Both the position numbers and the translations under genes were made by a program. The notes beneath the pieces are model-generated. The model was not told the DNA's origin and did no database searches. It saw only the letters and a program-made list of their open reading frames with translations. From positions 1-6,148 of the forward strand of contig CAYMTR010000089.1 in assembly GCA_964393405.1 (NCBI GenBank): a stretch of 6,148 bases of DNA, written 5' to 3'. This DNA is from CAYMTR01 sp964393405 (GTDB taxonomy: Bacteria > Bacteroidota > Bacteroidia > Bacteroidales > Prolixibacteraceae). Shown here one piece after another: positions 1 through 5,307 of the stretch (the stretch's first letter is position 1; each line of letters begins with the position of its first letter).

Positions 1-108
1 AACGGGATTAGGCCTCCAGAGATTCCCTTTATCTGCAAGAATAGGCTCTTCGTTTTTATCGCATCCAAACAGAGCTATGATCAAACCAAGTAATAAGTAT
101 TTCTTCAC
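1..108 (-). CDS. Lipoprotein, N-terminal part only (cut by window edge)
   Basis: This is the first 36 codons of a gene that runs off the low-coordinate edge. It begins with a short basic n-region (KK), a hydrophobic core (YLLLGLIIALF) and a lipobox ending in Cys16 (ALFGC), followed at once by the polar stretch DKNEEP. That is a signal peptidase II signal, so the mature protein should be lipidated at Cys16 and membrane anchored. The start is GTG at 108-106: a stop codon lies in frame at 120-118 and the visible part contains no Met codon. No Shine-Dalgarno sequence is seen. Too little of the mature protein is present to assign a family. The signal peptide call is firm; the function is unknown. 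Confidence 0.72.
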   Translation of the reverse strand, partial: MKKYLLLGLIIALFGCDKNEEPILADKGNLWRPNPV

Positions 109-134
109 GGTGGTTTTTTATTGTTTATGATGCT

Positions 135-162
135 TTCCTCTGCCAATTGGTTGCGAGAGGAA
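135..162. repeat. Weak stem-loop between two genes
   Basis: A 7-bp perfect inverted repeat (TTCCTCT at 135-141, AGAGGAA at 156-162) encloses a 14-base loop that itself contains the palindrome CCAATTGG. It lies between the stop codon at 169 and the GTG start at 108. It could mark the 3' end of the upstream gene or form part of the lipoprotein leader, but no T-run follows it on the minus strand, so I do not call it a terminator. Confidence 0.25.
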
Positions 163-168
163 GAAAAT

Positions 169-606
169 TTATTTGATACTACCAGATAATTTCCTTGCCT
201 TTATATAATTGCTAACCAACATATAAATTGCATGAGGAAGCATAAGGTAGGCAATTCCTGAAGGGGGCACCATATAACTACCTAATATTACAACAATTAA
301 ATAACTCACAGTGAAATAATGCGACAATGGTTTCCCCTCTTTTTCAATAGAATGAATTAAAATGCCCATTGTGATAAGCAAAAGTCCAAAAAAGAAAAAA
401 CAGAAAGCCGCATAGGTTTCATAAAACCCCAGACCTGTCTGTGGCTGAAAATCATTTACCCCATTATAAACTTTAAAAAAGAATGTCTTTGAAAAAGCTT
501 TAAATTGTTCAATAAAGCCATCAGCTGAAAAATTAACGAAAGTATGTAATATGCCAATAACTATTAGTAAGATCCCGCTTGTGACCTTGTTAAGTAATTT
601 TCTCAT
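169..606 (-). CDS. Four-helix integral membrane protein, unknown function
   Basis: The 145-residue protein has four hydrophobic segments, roughly residues 8-26, 66-87, 97-115 and 117-133. A longer, more polar loop (about 27-62) lies between the first two. The first helix contains GILHTFVNF; a GxLH-type first helix recalls small four-helix proteins of unknown role in Bacteroidota (the LIC_13387-like group is one possibility, from memory only). The tail is basic (YIKARKLSGSIK). I start it at ATG 606-604; the open frame reaches a TTG at 615, but ATG gives the usual MRKLL beginning. The gene follows the antitoxin-like gene by 31 bases with no promoter seen between, so the two may be co-transcribed. 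I see no catalytic motif. Cytoplasmic membrane location is a safe inference; the role is not known. Confidence 0.8.
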   Translation of the reverse strand: MRKLLNKVTSGILLIVIGILHTFVNFSADGFIEQFKAFSKTFFFKVYNGVNDFQPQTGLGFYETYAAFCFFFFGLLLITMGILIHSIEKEGKPLSHYFTVSYLIVVILGSYMVPPSGIAYLMLPHAIYMLVSNYIKARKLSGSIK

Positions 607-637
607 TATTATCAATGTTTAAGATTATTAGTTTGTT

Positions 638-859
638 CTAGTGTTTTTCCTTTTGCAAATCAGATTCGGAGATCAAATTCCCTTGAATTATATCATTTTC
701 ACTCATCCTTAGAATTTCAATTTGATATGAATCCAATTTCATTTCATCTTTAGCCTGAGTAGAATTTAATATTCCTTCTATCGCTTTTAGCAACTGTTCA
801 TTATCTGTCACCATTATTCTGTCAACCAACCTGTTTTTTATTAAATCTATTGTCTTCAT
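638..859 (-). CDS. Antitoxin-like protein without adjacent toxin
   Basis: The 73-residue, highly charged and probably helical protein begins MKTIDLIKNRLVDRIMVTDN and has LLKAIEGILNSTQ at 23-35 and the tail motif GNLISESDL at 60-68. This pattern matches small Bacteroidota proteins annotated as antitoxins of type II modules, normally followed directly by a RelE/ParE-family toxin. In that role it would bind and neutralise the toxin and repress the shared promoter. No toxin follows: only 31 bases separate it from an unrelated membrane-protein gene. The C-terminus stops soon after the LISE motif, whereas relatives I recall run a few residues further to a Trp-Leu ending, so it may be trimmed. The ATG at 859 is chosen because homology starts there; upstream in-frame codons are an accidental extension overlapping the DUF3795 gene. 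Family recognition is from memory and moderately sure. Confidence 0.68.
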   Translation of the reverse strand: MKTIDLIKNRLVDRIMVTDNEQLLKAIEGILNSTQAKDEMKLDSYQIEILRMSENDIIQGNLISESDLQKEKH

Positions 860-935
860 TTTGTAAAATTCGTAATTTTTATCTTTAACCCAAATATTAC
901 AATGCCGTTCTTTAGTGATAATAACCCATAAATTA
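860..935 (-). promoter_or_regulatory. Leader of the antitoxin-like gene, possible promoter
   Basis: This 76-base AT-rich gap separates the DUF3795 stop codon from the antitoxin-like start. On the minus strand it contains AATATTTG at 898-891, one mismatch from the Bacteroidota -7 box TAnnTTTG. No convincing -33 element and no Shine-Dalgarno sequence are visible, so this is a weak candidate; the gene could instead be read from the DUF3795 promoter. Confidence 0.2.
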
Positions 936-1343
936 CTATTCTGGGAAATACTCATTCTTAATGCCACAAACCAAGCAAACCTCCCTATGAACACACAGCA
1001 ATTGACCACATTTACTGCATTTCCAATGTTCTTTCTCAATCTCAATGAATTGAGTTAACCCAATCTCCTTGATTTGCTTTAGATTCTGTACCGGACTTTC
1101 ACCATATTTTAGAATATACCTCTTATCCAGATCCTTAATTCGCCGGCAGGGGAATTTTGAACATTCATAGCAAAGCAATTTCTCATTTCCTTTCTTTTCC
1201 GGACACGACCTGATGCTGCAAACCGTGCAATGATATGGCTTATTGCCTTCATTGTTACAGCCAACACATTTGTTCTTTTCCCTCTGAAAACCCAGGCAAA
1301 TATCACATATTACGCCACATGGGGCAATGCTTGAATTGTTCAT
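936..1343 (-). CDS. DUF3795 family cysteine-rich (zinc-binding) protein
   Basis: The 135-residue soluble protein has 16 cysteines. Residues 9-66 carry CGVICDIC (Cys9, 13, 16), CVGC (26, 29), HCTVC-x4-C (39, 42, 47) and CYEC-x4-C (58, 61, 66), the spacing expected of DUF3795. A linker with KYGESPVQNLKQIKEIGL (about 79-96) leads to a second zinc-ribbon-like part, HWKCSKCG...CVHREVC-x2-C (Cys109, 112, 117, 123, 126). The family is widespread in anaerobic bacteria and archaea and has no proven biochemical role; binding of zinc or an Fe-S cluster is inferred from the cysteine pairs. The start is ATG at 1343, where the family begins (MNNSS-IAPCG); the frame stays open to a TTG at 1490, but that extension is not family-like and runs into a palindrome. 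No strong Shine-Dalgarno sequence is seen. A promoter-like box lies about 105 bases upstream. Confidence 0.85.
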   Translation of the reverse strand: MNNSSIAPCGVICDICLGFQREKNKCVGCNNEGNKPYHCTVCSIRSCPEKKGNEKLLCYECSKFPCRRIKDLDKRYILKYGESPVQNLKQIKEIGLTQFIEIEKEHWKCSKCGQLLCVHREVCLVCGIKNEYFPE

Positions 1344-1447
1344 GATCGTTCTTTCTATAAAAGTATTCAATAAATTAATAAAATGTAATCGTTTGTATTT
1401 CACTTGTTGAAATATTGCACAACATTTTGAGGGCTTCAAAGTATAAT

Positions 1448-1455
1448 CAAATATA
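1448..1455 (-). promoter_or_regulatory. Candidate Bacteroidota -7 promoter box for the DUF3795 gene
   Basis: On the minus strand this reads TATATTTG, an exact match to the -7 consensus TAnnTTTG of the Bacteroidota primary sigma factor. Transcription would start near 1441 and give a leader of about 98 bases. A TTTG lies upstream in the palindrome arm, but the gap is only 14 bases, shorter than the usual 17 or more, so the -33 element is not convincing. In AT-rich DNA one box can arise by chance. Confidence 0.3.
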
Positions 1456-1469
1456 TAACAGAGAGGGAG

Positions 1470-1515
1470 CAAAGTCGTACTTAATCCCATTATAAAGGGA
1501 GAAAGTACGACTTTG
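1470..1515. repeat. Perfect 13-bp palindrome with nested inner stem
   Basis: The arms CAAAGTCGTACTT (1470-1482) and AAGTACGACTTTG (1503-1515) are perfect inverted complements. Inside, TCCC (1485-1488) pairs with GGGA (1497-1500) around an 8-base loop, giving a 13-bp stem, a 2x2 internal loop and a 4-bp stem. There is no T-run on either side on either strand, so an ordinary intrinsic terminator is not supported. The left arm can also pair elsewhere: GCAAAGTC (1469-1476) with GACTTTGC (1520-1527). The element could be a mobile-element end, a foldback repeat or a binding site; I cannot tell which. Confidence 0.8.
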
Positions 1516-1529
1516 GTAGGACTTTGCTG

Positions 1530-1542
1530 GCTAGTTGGTAGC
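1530..1542. repeat. Small hairpin next to the palindrome
   Basis: GCTA (1530-1533) and TAGC (1539-1542) flank a 5-base loop. Just beyond it, CTCTC (1542-1546) is the inverted complement of GAGAG (1461-1465). The two pairings share base 1542, so they compete at that position, but together with the alternative pairing of the palindrome arm they allow a larger multi-branched fold over 1461-1546. Short stems like this are weak evidence alone. Confidence 0.3.
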
Positions 1543-1550
1543 TCTCAATT

Positions 1551-1596
1551 CCGTGGCTGAGTATTTACTTCCCGGTGGCTGAGCTGGTCGAAGCCA
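1551..1596. repeat. REP-like element: duplicated GTGGCTGAG with palindromic second copy
   Basis: GTGGCTGAG occurs at 1553-1561 and again at 1575-1583. The second copy continues as CTGGTCGAAGCCA and closes a 21-base imperfect hairpin with stem TGGCT (1576-1580) and AGCCA (1592-1596). The core, a TGGCTGAGC...GTCGAAGCCA palindrome, resembles the dispersed extragenic repeats with core 'CTGAG...GTCGAAG' that I recognise from many bacterial genomes, often linked to REP-associated transposases. No transposase is present here. The first copy looks like a partial element. Whether it is repeated elsewhere in this genome cannot be seen from one window. Confidence 0.5.
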
Positions 1597-1616
1597 AATG
1601 TTGTTATTTATCAATT

Positions 1617-1634
1617 CGGGGCATAAATACCCCG
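1617..1634. repeat. GC-rich hairpin CGGGG/CCCCG
   Basis: CGGGG (1617-1621) and CCCCG (1630-1634) are perfect complements around the 8-base loop CATAAATA. The GC-rich stem stands out against the AT-rich surroundings and sits 20 bases from the REP-like element, so it may belong to the same repeat cluster. No T-run follows on either strand. Confidence 0.45.
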
Positions 1635-1774
1635 GCAAAGGATAATCATCTGAACTTGCTGTATATTTTGGCTCAACCTCCTTCTTACCTGAACCGGATT
1701 TTCTATCAATTCAATGAACCTATATTGAGAGGAGGTACGGAGGATGTATTAAGGAGGTATAGCTTAGGTATTGT
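1635..1774. other. Gap between genes, no gene assigned; AGGAGGT repeats
   Basis: This is the rest of the 431-base gap between the VOC and DUF3795 genes. A plus-strand frame is open from within the REP-like element to a stop at 1776-1778, but it lacks an ATG, spans the repeat hairpins and resembles nothing I know, so I do not call a gene. Three purine-rich units stand out: AGGAGGTA at 1730-1737 and 1752-1759 (22 bases apart) with CGGAGGATGTA between them. ACCTCCT at 1676-1682 is their inverted complement. It may be a decayed fragment of a transferred gene or part of a longer repeat. Confidence 0.4.
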
Positions 1775-2158
1775 TTAGTGTGCTATCAATTCTATCTTAT
1801 TATTATCGGGGTCAAGTATTACGCTTTCATAATAGCCGTCTCCGGTGGTCCTTGGGGAACTTTCAATAATGATACCTGCCTGCTCAAATTTCTTAGTCAG
1901 GCTGTCTACTTGATCTTTCGTTCCAACAACAATAGCAAAATGAGCAAGACCAATTTTCTCTTTGTCAGAGCCTTCTGTAATATCTGGCCGTTTCATTATT
2001 TCAATCCTTGCACCATCCTGAAAGGAAAGGAAATAGGAAGAGAACTGATTCTTCGGGTTATCGTACCGCTCTGATACACTGCAATTGAAAAATATTGAAT
2101 AAAATTCTTTTAACCTTTCCAAATCATTCGTCCAAAGGGCTATATGATCTATATACAT
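1775..2158 (-). CDS. VOC family protein (glyoxalase/bleomycin-resistance fold)
   Basis: The 127-residue protein has the two beta-alpha-beta-beta-beta modules of the vicinal oxygen chelate fold. Module one starts YIDHIALWTNDLERLKEFY (2-20) and ends in ARIEIMKRPD (50-59); module two starts GLAHFAIVVGT (70-80) and ends in SVILDPDNNKIELIAH (112-127). Candidate metal ligands are present at the usual places: His5, Glu53, His73 and Glu123. The length is typical of single-domain members. The sequence is closest in feel to the YyaH-like subgroup, often labelled lactoylglutathione lyase, but the substrate cannot be assigned; the family also includes dioxygenases, epimerases and antibiotic-binding proteins. 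It is cytosolic. The ATG at 2158 gives a standard VOC beginning. It follows the lipoprotein gene by 40 bases with no Shine-Dalgarno sequence, so co-transcription is possible. Confidence 0.88.
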   Translation of the reverse strand: MYIDHIALWTNDLERLKEFYSIFFNCSVSERYDNPKNQFSSYFLSFQDGARIEIMKRPDITEGSDKEKIGLAHFAIVVGTKDQVDSLTKKFEQAGIIIESSPRTTGDGYYESVILDPDNNKIELIAH

Positions 2159-2176
2159 TTTTGGTATTTATGGTTG

Positions 2177-2191
2177 AGCGCAAATTGCTCG
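2177..2191. repeat. Weak hairpin between lipoprotein and VOC genes
   Basis: GAGC and GCTC (about 2176-2190) pair around a 7-base loop in the 40-base gap after the lipoprotein stop codon. The stem is only 4 bp and no T-run follows on the minus strand, so termination here is doubtful. Confidence 0.15.
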
Positions 2192-2198
2192 GAAAGTA

Positions 2199-2993
2199 TC
2201 AATAATAAATATAAGTTTCTGATTTATTTTTGCTTACAGGCAACCTACTGGAATTATACTTATAAGTATTTTCAGTTATTTGTACTTTATCAATAGATTG
2301 ATCAACATCGTGATTAATCGTATATGTCTCCTTTAAAATGTTGTTTGTATTAGTAAATTCCCCTGGTATCTTTAAAGAACTAAAAGCTTTGTATGGATTA
2401 ATTTTGTTGTCGTACTCATACTCAGTTGTTGTTTGAAGTTCTTCTACTCCGGAGCTGATAATCCAATAATGAAGCCTTTTTGTTAAATTGTTATCATCGT
2501 CATAGGAATAGTCAATATACCCTGCTTGTTCATTTTCACGATAAAAGGTTTGGCGGGTCATCCTGCCTTTATCATCATAGCTGTATTCACAGATATCGTT
2601 GTTGTTCTCGGATTTTATCAAATTGCCATTATTGTCGTAGGAATATGTTTTAGTAATATTCTTATCCGTATTAGCAGGATTTACCCATTCTTTTCTATTC
2701 ATTGCCGAATCGGCAATATAGCTTGTGCTGCTAAACATTCCCGGGTCGACATAATAATCGGACGAAATCAGCCTGCCATTTTGATAGTTATGCTTGGTAT
2801 AATGGTACTTGCTTTTCTCCTCAACAATTTGATCTAAATCATTGTATGTATACTCATAACAAAGTTCGGAGCCAAATTTCACCTGATGTAGCAAGCCTGA
2901 GTTCTGGCCGTTAATTAATCCTTGATCCTCTGTATCGCAGGCCGATAGAAGAGCTGTAAGTAACAGGAGGGGTAACAAAATTCCTATTTTCAT
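2199..2993 (-). CDS. YD/RHS-repeat lipoprotein
   Basis: The 264-residue protein starts with a lipoprotein signal (MKIGILLPLLLLTALLSAC) and a lipobox at Cys19; the following DTEDQG suits export and anchoring, probably at the outer membrane. The mature part is rich in Tyr, Asp and Asn, with YD-type repeats: CYEYTYNDLDQI (45-56), TYSYDNNGNLIKSE (116-129), EYSYDDKGRMTRQTF (136-150), DYSYDDDNNLTKRL (161-174) and EYEYDNKINPY (191-201). Such repeats form the beta-strand turns of RHS/YD shells. Large RHS toxins exceed 1000 residues; this one has no toxin domain or core cleavage motif, so it is a short free-standing repeat protein of a kind common in Bacteroidota. Surface binding is a guess. The start is ATG 2993, fixed by the signal peptide; no Shine-Dalgarno sequence. 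It lies 57 bases after ablB, a gap with no visible terminator. Confidence 0.85.
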   Translation of the reverse strand: MKIGILLPLLLLTALLSACDTEDQGLINGQNSGLLHQVKFGSELCYEYTYNDLDQIVEEKSKYHYTKHNYQNGRLISSDYYVDPGMFSSTSYIADSAMNRKEWVNPANTDKNITKTYSYDNNGNLIKSENNNDICEYSYDDKGRMTRQTFYRENEQAGYIDYSYDDDNNLTKRLHYWIISSGVEELQTTTEYEYDNKINPYKAFSSLKIPGEFTNTNNILKETYTINHDVDQSIDKVQITENTYKYNSSRLPVSKNKSETYIYY

Positions 2994-3050
2994 AGATTGA
3001 TATTTCCGATTATGATGATAAATAAGGTCGAAAGGTTGCGTATTAATGTA

Positions 3051-3881
3051 TTAAAAATTAGAAATACTTTTATACCAGACATTCATACTTTCAATATTCC
3101 CGGATATTTGTGTATTTTTAATTAAGGTGCCTGAATATTTATAGCCTGAGTTATAAAATGTTTTATTCATAGATAATGATTTAAGGCGGCTAATTGTATA
3201 AAAGGTTTTAAAGCCACTTTTTACTAATTGTTTTTCCATAAACGATAACAGATGAACGGCCAAGCGTTTTCCTCGGCACTCAGGTAATACAGCAAAATCT
3301 GTCATTTCTGCATTCTTATCAGAATTATTGCATTCAGCCGAACTAATTGCAACCAGTTTATTATTACTAAAGCCCCCAAAATACCGAGTTCCATATTCTT
3401 GCATACTTTTTAGTAAGAAAGCGGGCTCGAAAATAGGAAATGGATATGTTTCAAAAACTTTTTTAAAAACCTTTATCATTTCGTTGAGGTCTTCTTCGTG
3501 AAGTGGGCGAATAATAAAGGAATCATCCAAAGGTATATCATTTGAGGAAGGGGGGTTGATCATCATATCCTGAAAAGCAATCATGGCATCATGTTCAGGA
3601 ATTCGGCGTTCTTCAGTTAGGTATTTCATCAAAAACAGGACGTCCATTTCACCGTTGAAAAAACCAGGAATTAATGCTTCTGTGATATAACCAGCATTGA
3701 TGAAAGAGGGACCATAAATTGATGGCACTTTTGCAAAAATTTTAGTGTATTGAAATTTGACAGCTAATCTTTCTAAATGTGTTATTATCTCAGGAAAATC
3801 ATCAAGATTAAGATGCATTAAATAAACACGATTGCTTTCTTTATCATGTGAAAGGATTGATTTTATCTCTTTATTTTTCAT
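3051..3881 (-). CDS. ablB: Beta-lysine N6-acetyltransferase AblB
   Basis: The 276-residue protein carries out the second step of N-epsilon-acetyl-beta-lysine synthesis: acetyl transfer from acetyl-CoA to the side-chain amine of beta-lysine, in the cytosol. The N-terminal half is AblB-specific: SNRVYLMHLNLDDFPEII (16-33), YTKIFAKVP (45-53), and GYITEALIPGFFNGEMD (64-80). The GNAT domain covers about 122-276, with IIRPLHEEDLNEM (123-135), VFETYPFPIFEP (142-153), the acetyl-CoA loop VLPECRGKRLA (198-208), and the C-terminal signature MNKTFYNSGYKYSGTLIKNT (238-257). Length is normal for the family. The ATG at 3881 lies inside the end of ablA (11-base overlap), which implies translational coupling, with AAGGAG 11 bases upstream. 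Sequence and gene order with ablA both support the call. Confidence 0.95.
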   Translation of the reverse strand: MKNKEIKSILSHDKESNRVYLMHLNLDDFPEIITHLERLAVKFQYTKIFAKVPSIYGPSFINAGYITEALIPGFFNGEMDVLFLMKYLTEERRIPEHDAMIAFQDMMINPPSSNDIPLDDSFIIRPLHEEDLNEMIKVFKKVFETYPFPIFEPAFLLKSMQEYGTRYFGGFSNNKLVAISSAECNNSDKNAEMTDFAVLPECRGKRLAVHLLSFMEKQLVKSGFKTFYTISRLKSLSMNKTFYNSGYKYSGTLIKNTQISGNIESMNVWYKSISNF

Positions 3882-5193
3882 TAAAATCTGCTCTCCTTTT
3901 TATACGTTCATTTTTAGCAGGAATAAGAGAAATTGTTTTATCATAATCTGCCAGTAATTTTTCAATACCTATGGCATTTACTTCGCACCCTTCCTGTAAA
4001 TTAAGTTCTAATTTGCAATTTGCACAATCTCCGTCACAAAAAGCATTTTTATAATTATCAGGCTCTTGATAAGTTGTTATTACCCCTTCATAGTTTCTTA
4101 GAATTACTTTATTTGTACTCCAGGAAATTAGGTAATTCGGCATAACCGGAATTTTGCCTCCTCCTCCGGGTGAATCTATTACGTATGTTGGTACGGCAAA
4201 CCCACTTGTATGTCCTACAAGGCTTTCGATGATTTCAATTCCTTTTCCTACGGGTGTTCTAAAATGAGATAACCCCTCAGAAAGATCACACTGATAGAGA
4301 TAGTATGGACGTACTCTGTTCTCAACCAATTTATGTACCAATTTTTTTATAATCTTCGGACAATCATTTACTTCTGCGAGTAAAACAGATTGATTACCCA
4401 GAGGTATTCCTGCATCGGCAAGCATGCCAAGAGCCCTTTTTGATGATGCAGTAATTTCACGGACATGATTAAAGTGAGTATTTATCCATATTGGATGATG
4501 TTTTTTTAACATGTTCACCAAATCATCAGTAATTCTGTAAGGTAGGACAACGGGAGTACGTGTTCCAATGCGAATTACCTGAACATGAGGAATTGCCCTT
4601 AATTCTGTTAAAATCCAATCTAGATATTCATCAGACAATAAAAAAGGATCTCCGCCTGACAATAGAACGTCTCTAACCTGAGGTGTATTTCTAATATAAT
4701 TTAAACCTTCTTTAATTTGATTTCTTGAAGGAATATTGTCGACATCGCCTACTTTGCGTTTTCGTGTACAATGGCGACAATACATTGCACAGACATTACT
4801 AACCAGAAATAGAACTCTATCTGGGTAACGATGGGTAATTCCTGGAACCGGACTATCTTTATCTTCTGCAAGGGGGTCTTTCATTTCACTTTTTGAAATA
4901 TACAGTTCCCGGGTATCAGCAAAAGATTGTTTAAATATGGGATCATTACGATAATTTTCTTTATCGATCAGCGAAAGATAGTAGGGTGTAATAGAAAGAG
5001 GAAAGTAGTCAATTGTTTTTTGGAGTTGAACTTTCTCTTTTTTTGAAAAAGTAATCCCTGTTAATCTTTCAAATTCAGCAATAGTTTTTATGGAATTACG
5101 AACATGCCATTTCCAGTCCATCCAGTTTATCAACTTAGATTCATGTTCAATCTTTTTGGCAATTTCTTTTTGATTTCTCGAAAAAATAGTCAT
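3871..5193 (-). CDS. ablA: Lysine 2,3-aminomutase AblA (KamA family radical SAM enzyme)
   Basis: The 440-residue enzyme converts L-alpha-lysine to L-beta-lysine using S-adenosylmethionine, a [4Fe-4S] cluster and PLP. The radical SAM motif is CAMYCRHC (Cys135, 139, 142), followed by TRKRKVGD; LLSGGDPFLL at 177-186 is the SAM-binding strand and loop. PGGGGK at 342-347 provides the PLP lysine, Lys347. Asp303 (QCDLS) and Asp340 (VIDSPGG) sit ten residues after the Clostridium subterminale positions Asp293 and Asp330 that hold lysine, which argues against glutamate 2,3-aminomutase. Cys278 and the late cluster Cys386/390/393 correspond to the structural zinc site. EpmB-type homologues lack this long C-terminal part. 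With ablB directly downstream and overlapping, the role is osmolyte synthesis rather than lysine fermentation. The start is ATG 5193, with AGGAG 6 bases upstream. Confidence 0.95.
   Translation of the reverse strand: MTIFSRNQKEIAKKIEHESKLINWMDWKWHVRNSIKTIAEFERLTGITFSKKEKVQLQKTIDYFPLSITPYYLSLIDKENYRNDPIFKQSFADTRELYISKSEMKDPLAEDKDSPVPGITHRYPDRVLFLVSNVCAMYCRHCTRKRKVGDVDNIPSRNQIKEGLNYIRNTPQVRDVLLSGGDPFLLSDEYLDWILTELRAIPHVQVIRIGTRTPVVLPYRITDDLVNMLKKHHPIWINTHFNHVREITASSKRALGMLADAGIPLGNQSVLLAEVNDCPKIIKKLVHKLVENRVRPYYLYQCDLSEGLSHFRTPVGKGIEIIESLVGHTSGFAVPTYVIDSPGGGGKIPVMPNYLISWSTNKVILRNYEGVITTYQEPDNYKNAFCDGDCANCKLELNLQEGCEVNAIGIEKLLADYDKTISLIPAKNERIKRRADFNEK
3893..3898 (-). promoter_or_regulatory. Shine-Dalgarno sequence of ablB inside ablA
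   Basis: The minus strand reads AAGGAG here, with 11 bases to the ablB ATG; the overlapping GGAGAG gives a 9-base gap. It lies within the last codons of ablA and, with the 11-base gene overlap, fits coupled translation. Together with the ablA site it is unusual here, since the neighbouring genes lack such sequences. Confidence 0.6.
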
Positions 5194-5199
5194 CTTTTT

Positions 5200-5204
5200 C
5201 TCCT
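5200..5204 (-). promoter_or_regulatory. Shine-Dalgarno sequence of ablA
   Basis: AGGAG on the minus strand sits 6 bases before the ablA ATG at 5193, an optimal position. It supports this start codon over any downstream Met. Strong sites of this kind are uncommon in Bacteroidota. Confidence 0.7.
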
Positions 5205-5219
5205 ATATTTAATGATTAC

Positions 5220-5302
5220 AGTATTAAATTTAAGTCTGTTTAACAAGACACATAACAGTCTGAATATATGGTTGTAGTATTAATTACAAGCAATTTAATA
5301 CT
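5220..5302 (-). promoter_or_regulatory. ablA upstream region with three AGTATTAA boxes
   Basis: The 114-base gap before ablA contains AGTATTAA at 5220-5227 and 5276-5283, and its inverted complement TTAATACT at 5295-5302. The last two form an 8-bp inverted repeat around an 11-base loop, just after the stop codon of the helix-turn-helix gene. AGTCTG also occurs twice (within 5232-5262). The boxes could be regulator-binding sites for osmotic control of ablAB, or the inverted pair could help end the upstream transcript, although no T-run follows. No clear TAnnTTTG box is visible; TAAATTTA near 5225-5232 is one mismatch away. Confidence 0.35.
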
Positions 5303-5307
5303 CACTA

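Noticed and set aside
860..1045. Longer N-terminus for the antitoxin-like protein
   Set aside because: The extension overlaps the end of the DUF3795 gene in another frame and has no antitoxin-like features; homology starts at the ATG at 859.
1109..1306. Minus-strand open frame inside the DUF3795 gene
   Set aside because: It is a shadow frame: the cysteine pattern of the DUF3795 frame is clearly the selected one.
1344..1490. Longer N-terminus for the DUF3795 protein
   Set aside because: The frame is open to a TTG at 1490, but the extra 49 residues are not family-like, run over the promoter-like box and end in the palindrome. The ATG at 1343 matches where the family starts.
1470..1515. Palindrome as an intrinsic terminator
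   Set aside because: The stem is strong, but neither strand has a run of T after it.
1520..1546. Stretch resembling a tRNA D-arm (GGCTAGTTGGTAGCTC)
   Set aside because: No acceptor stem, anticodon arm or T-arm with GTTCRA is found at the right distances, so no tRNA is called.
1778..2074. Plus-strand open frame opposite the VOC gene
   Set aside because: It is antisense to a well-supported gene and shows no recognisable domain.
2526..2837. Plus-strand hydrophobic open frame opposite the YD-repeat lipoprotein
   Set aside because: Its apparent hydrophobicity comes from reading Asp/Asn/Tyr repeat codons on the opposite strand.
3871..5193. Glutamate 2,3-aminomutase or EpmB instead of lysine 2,3-aminomutase
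   Set aside because: Both lysine-binding Asp positions (303 and 340) are kept, the long C-terminal cysteine cluster is present, and ablB is adjacent.
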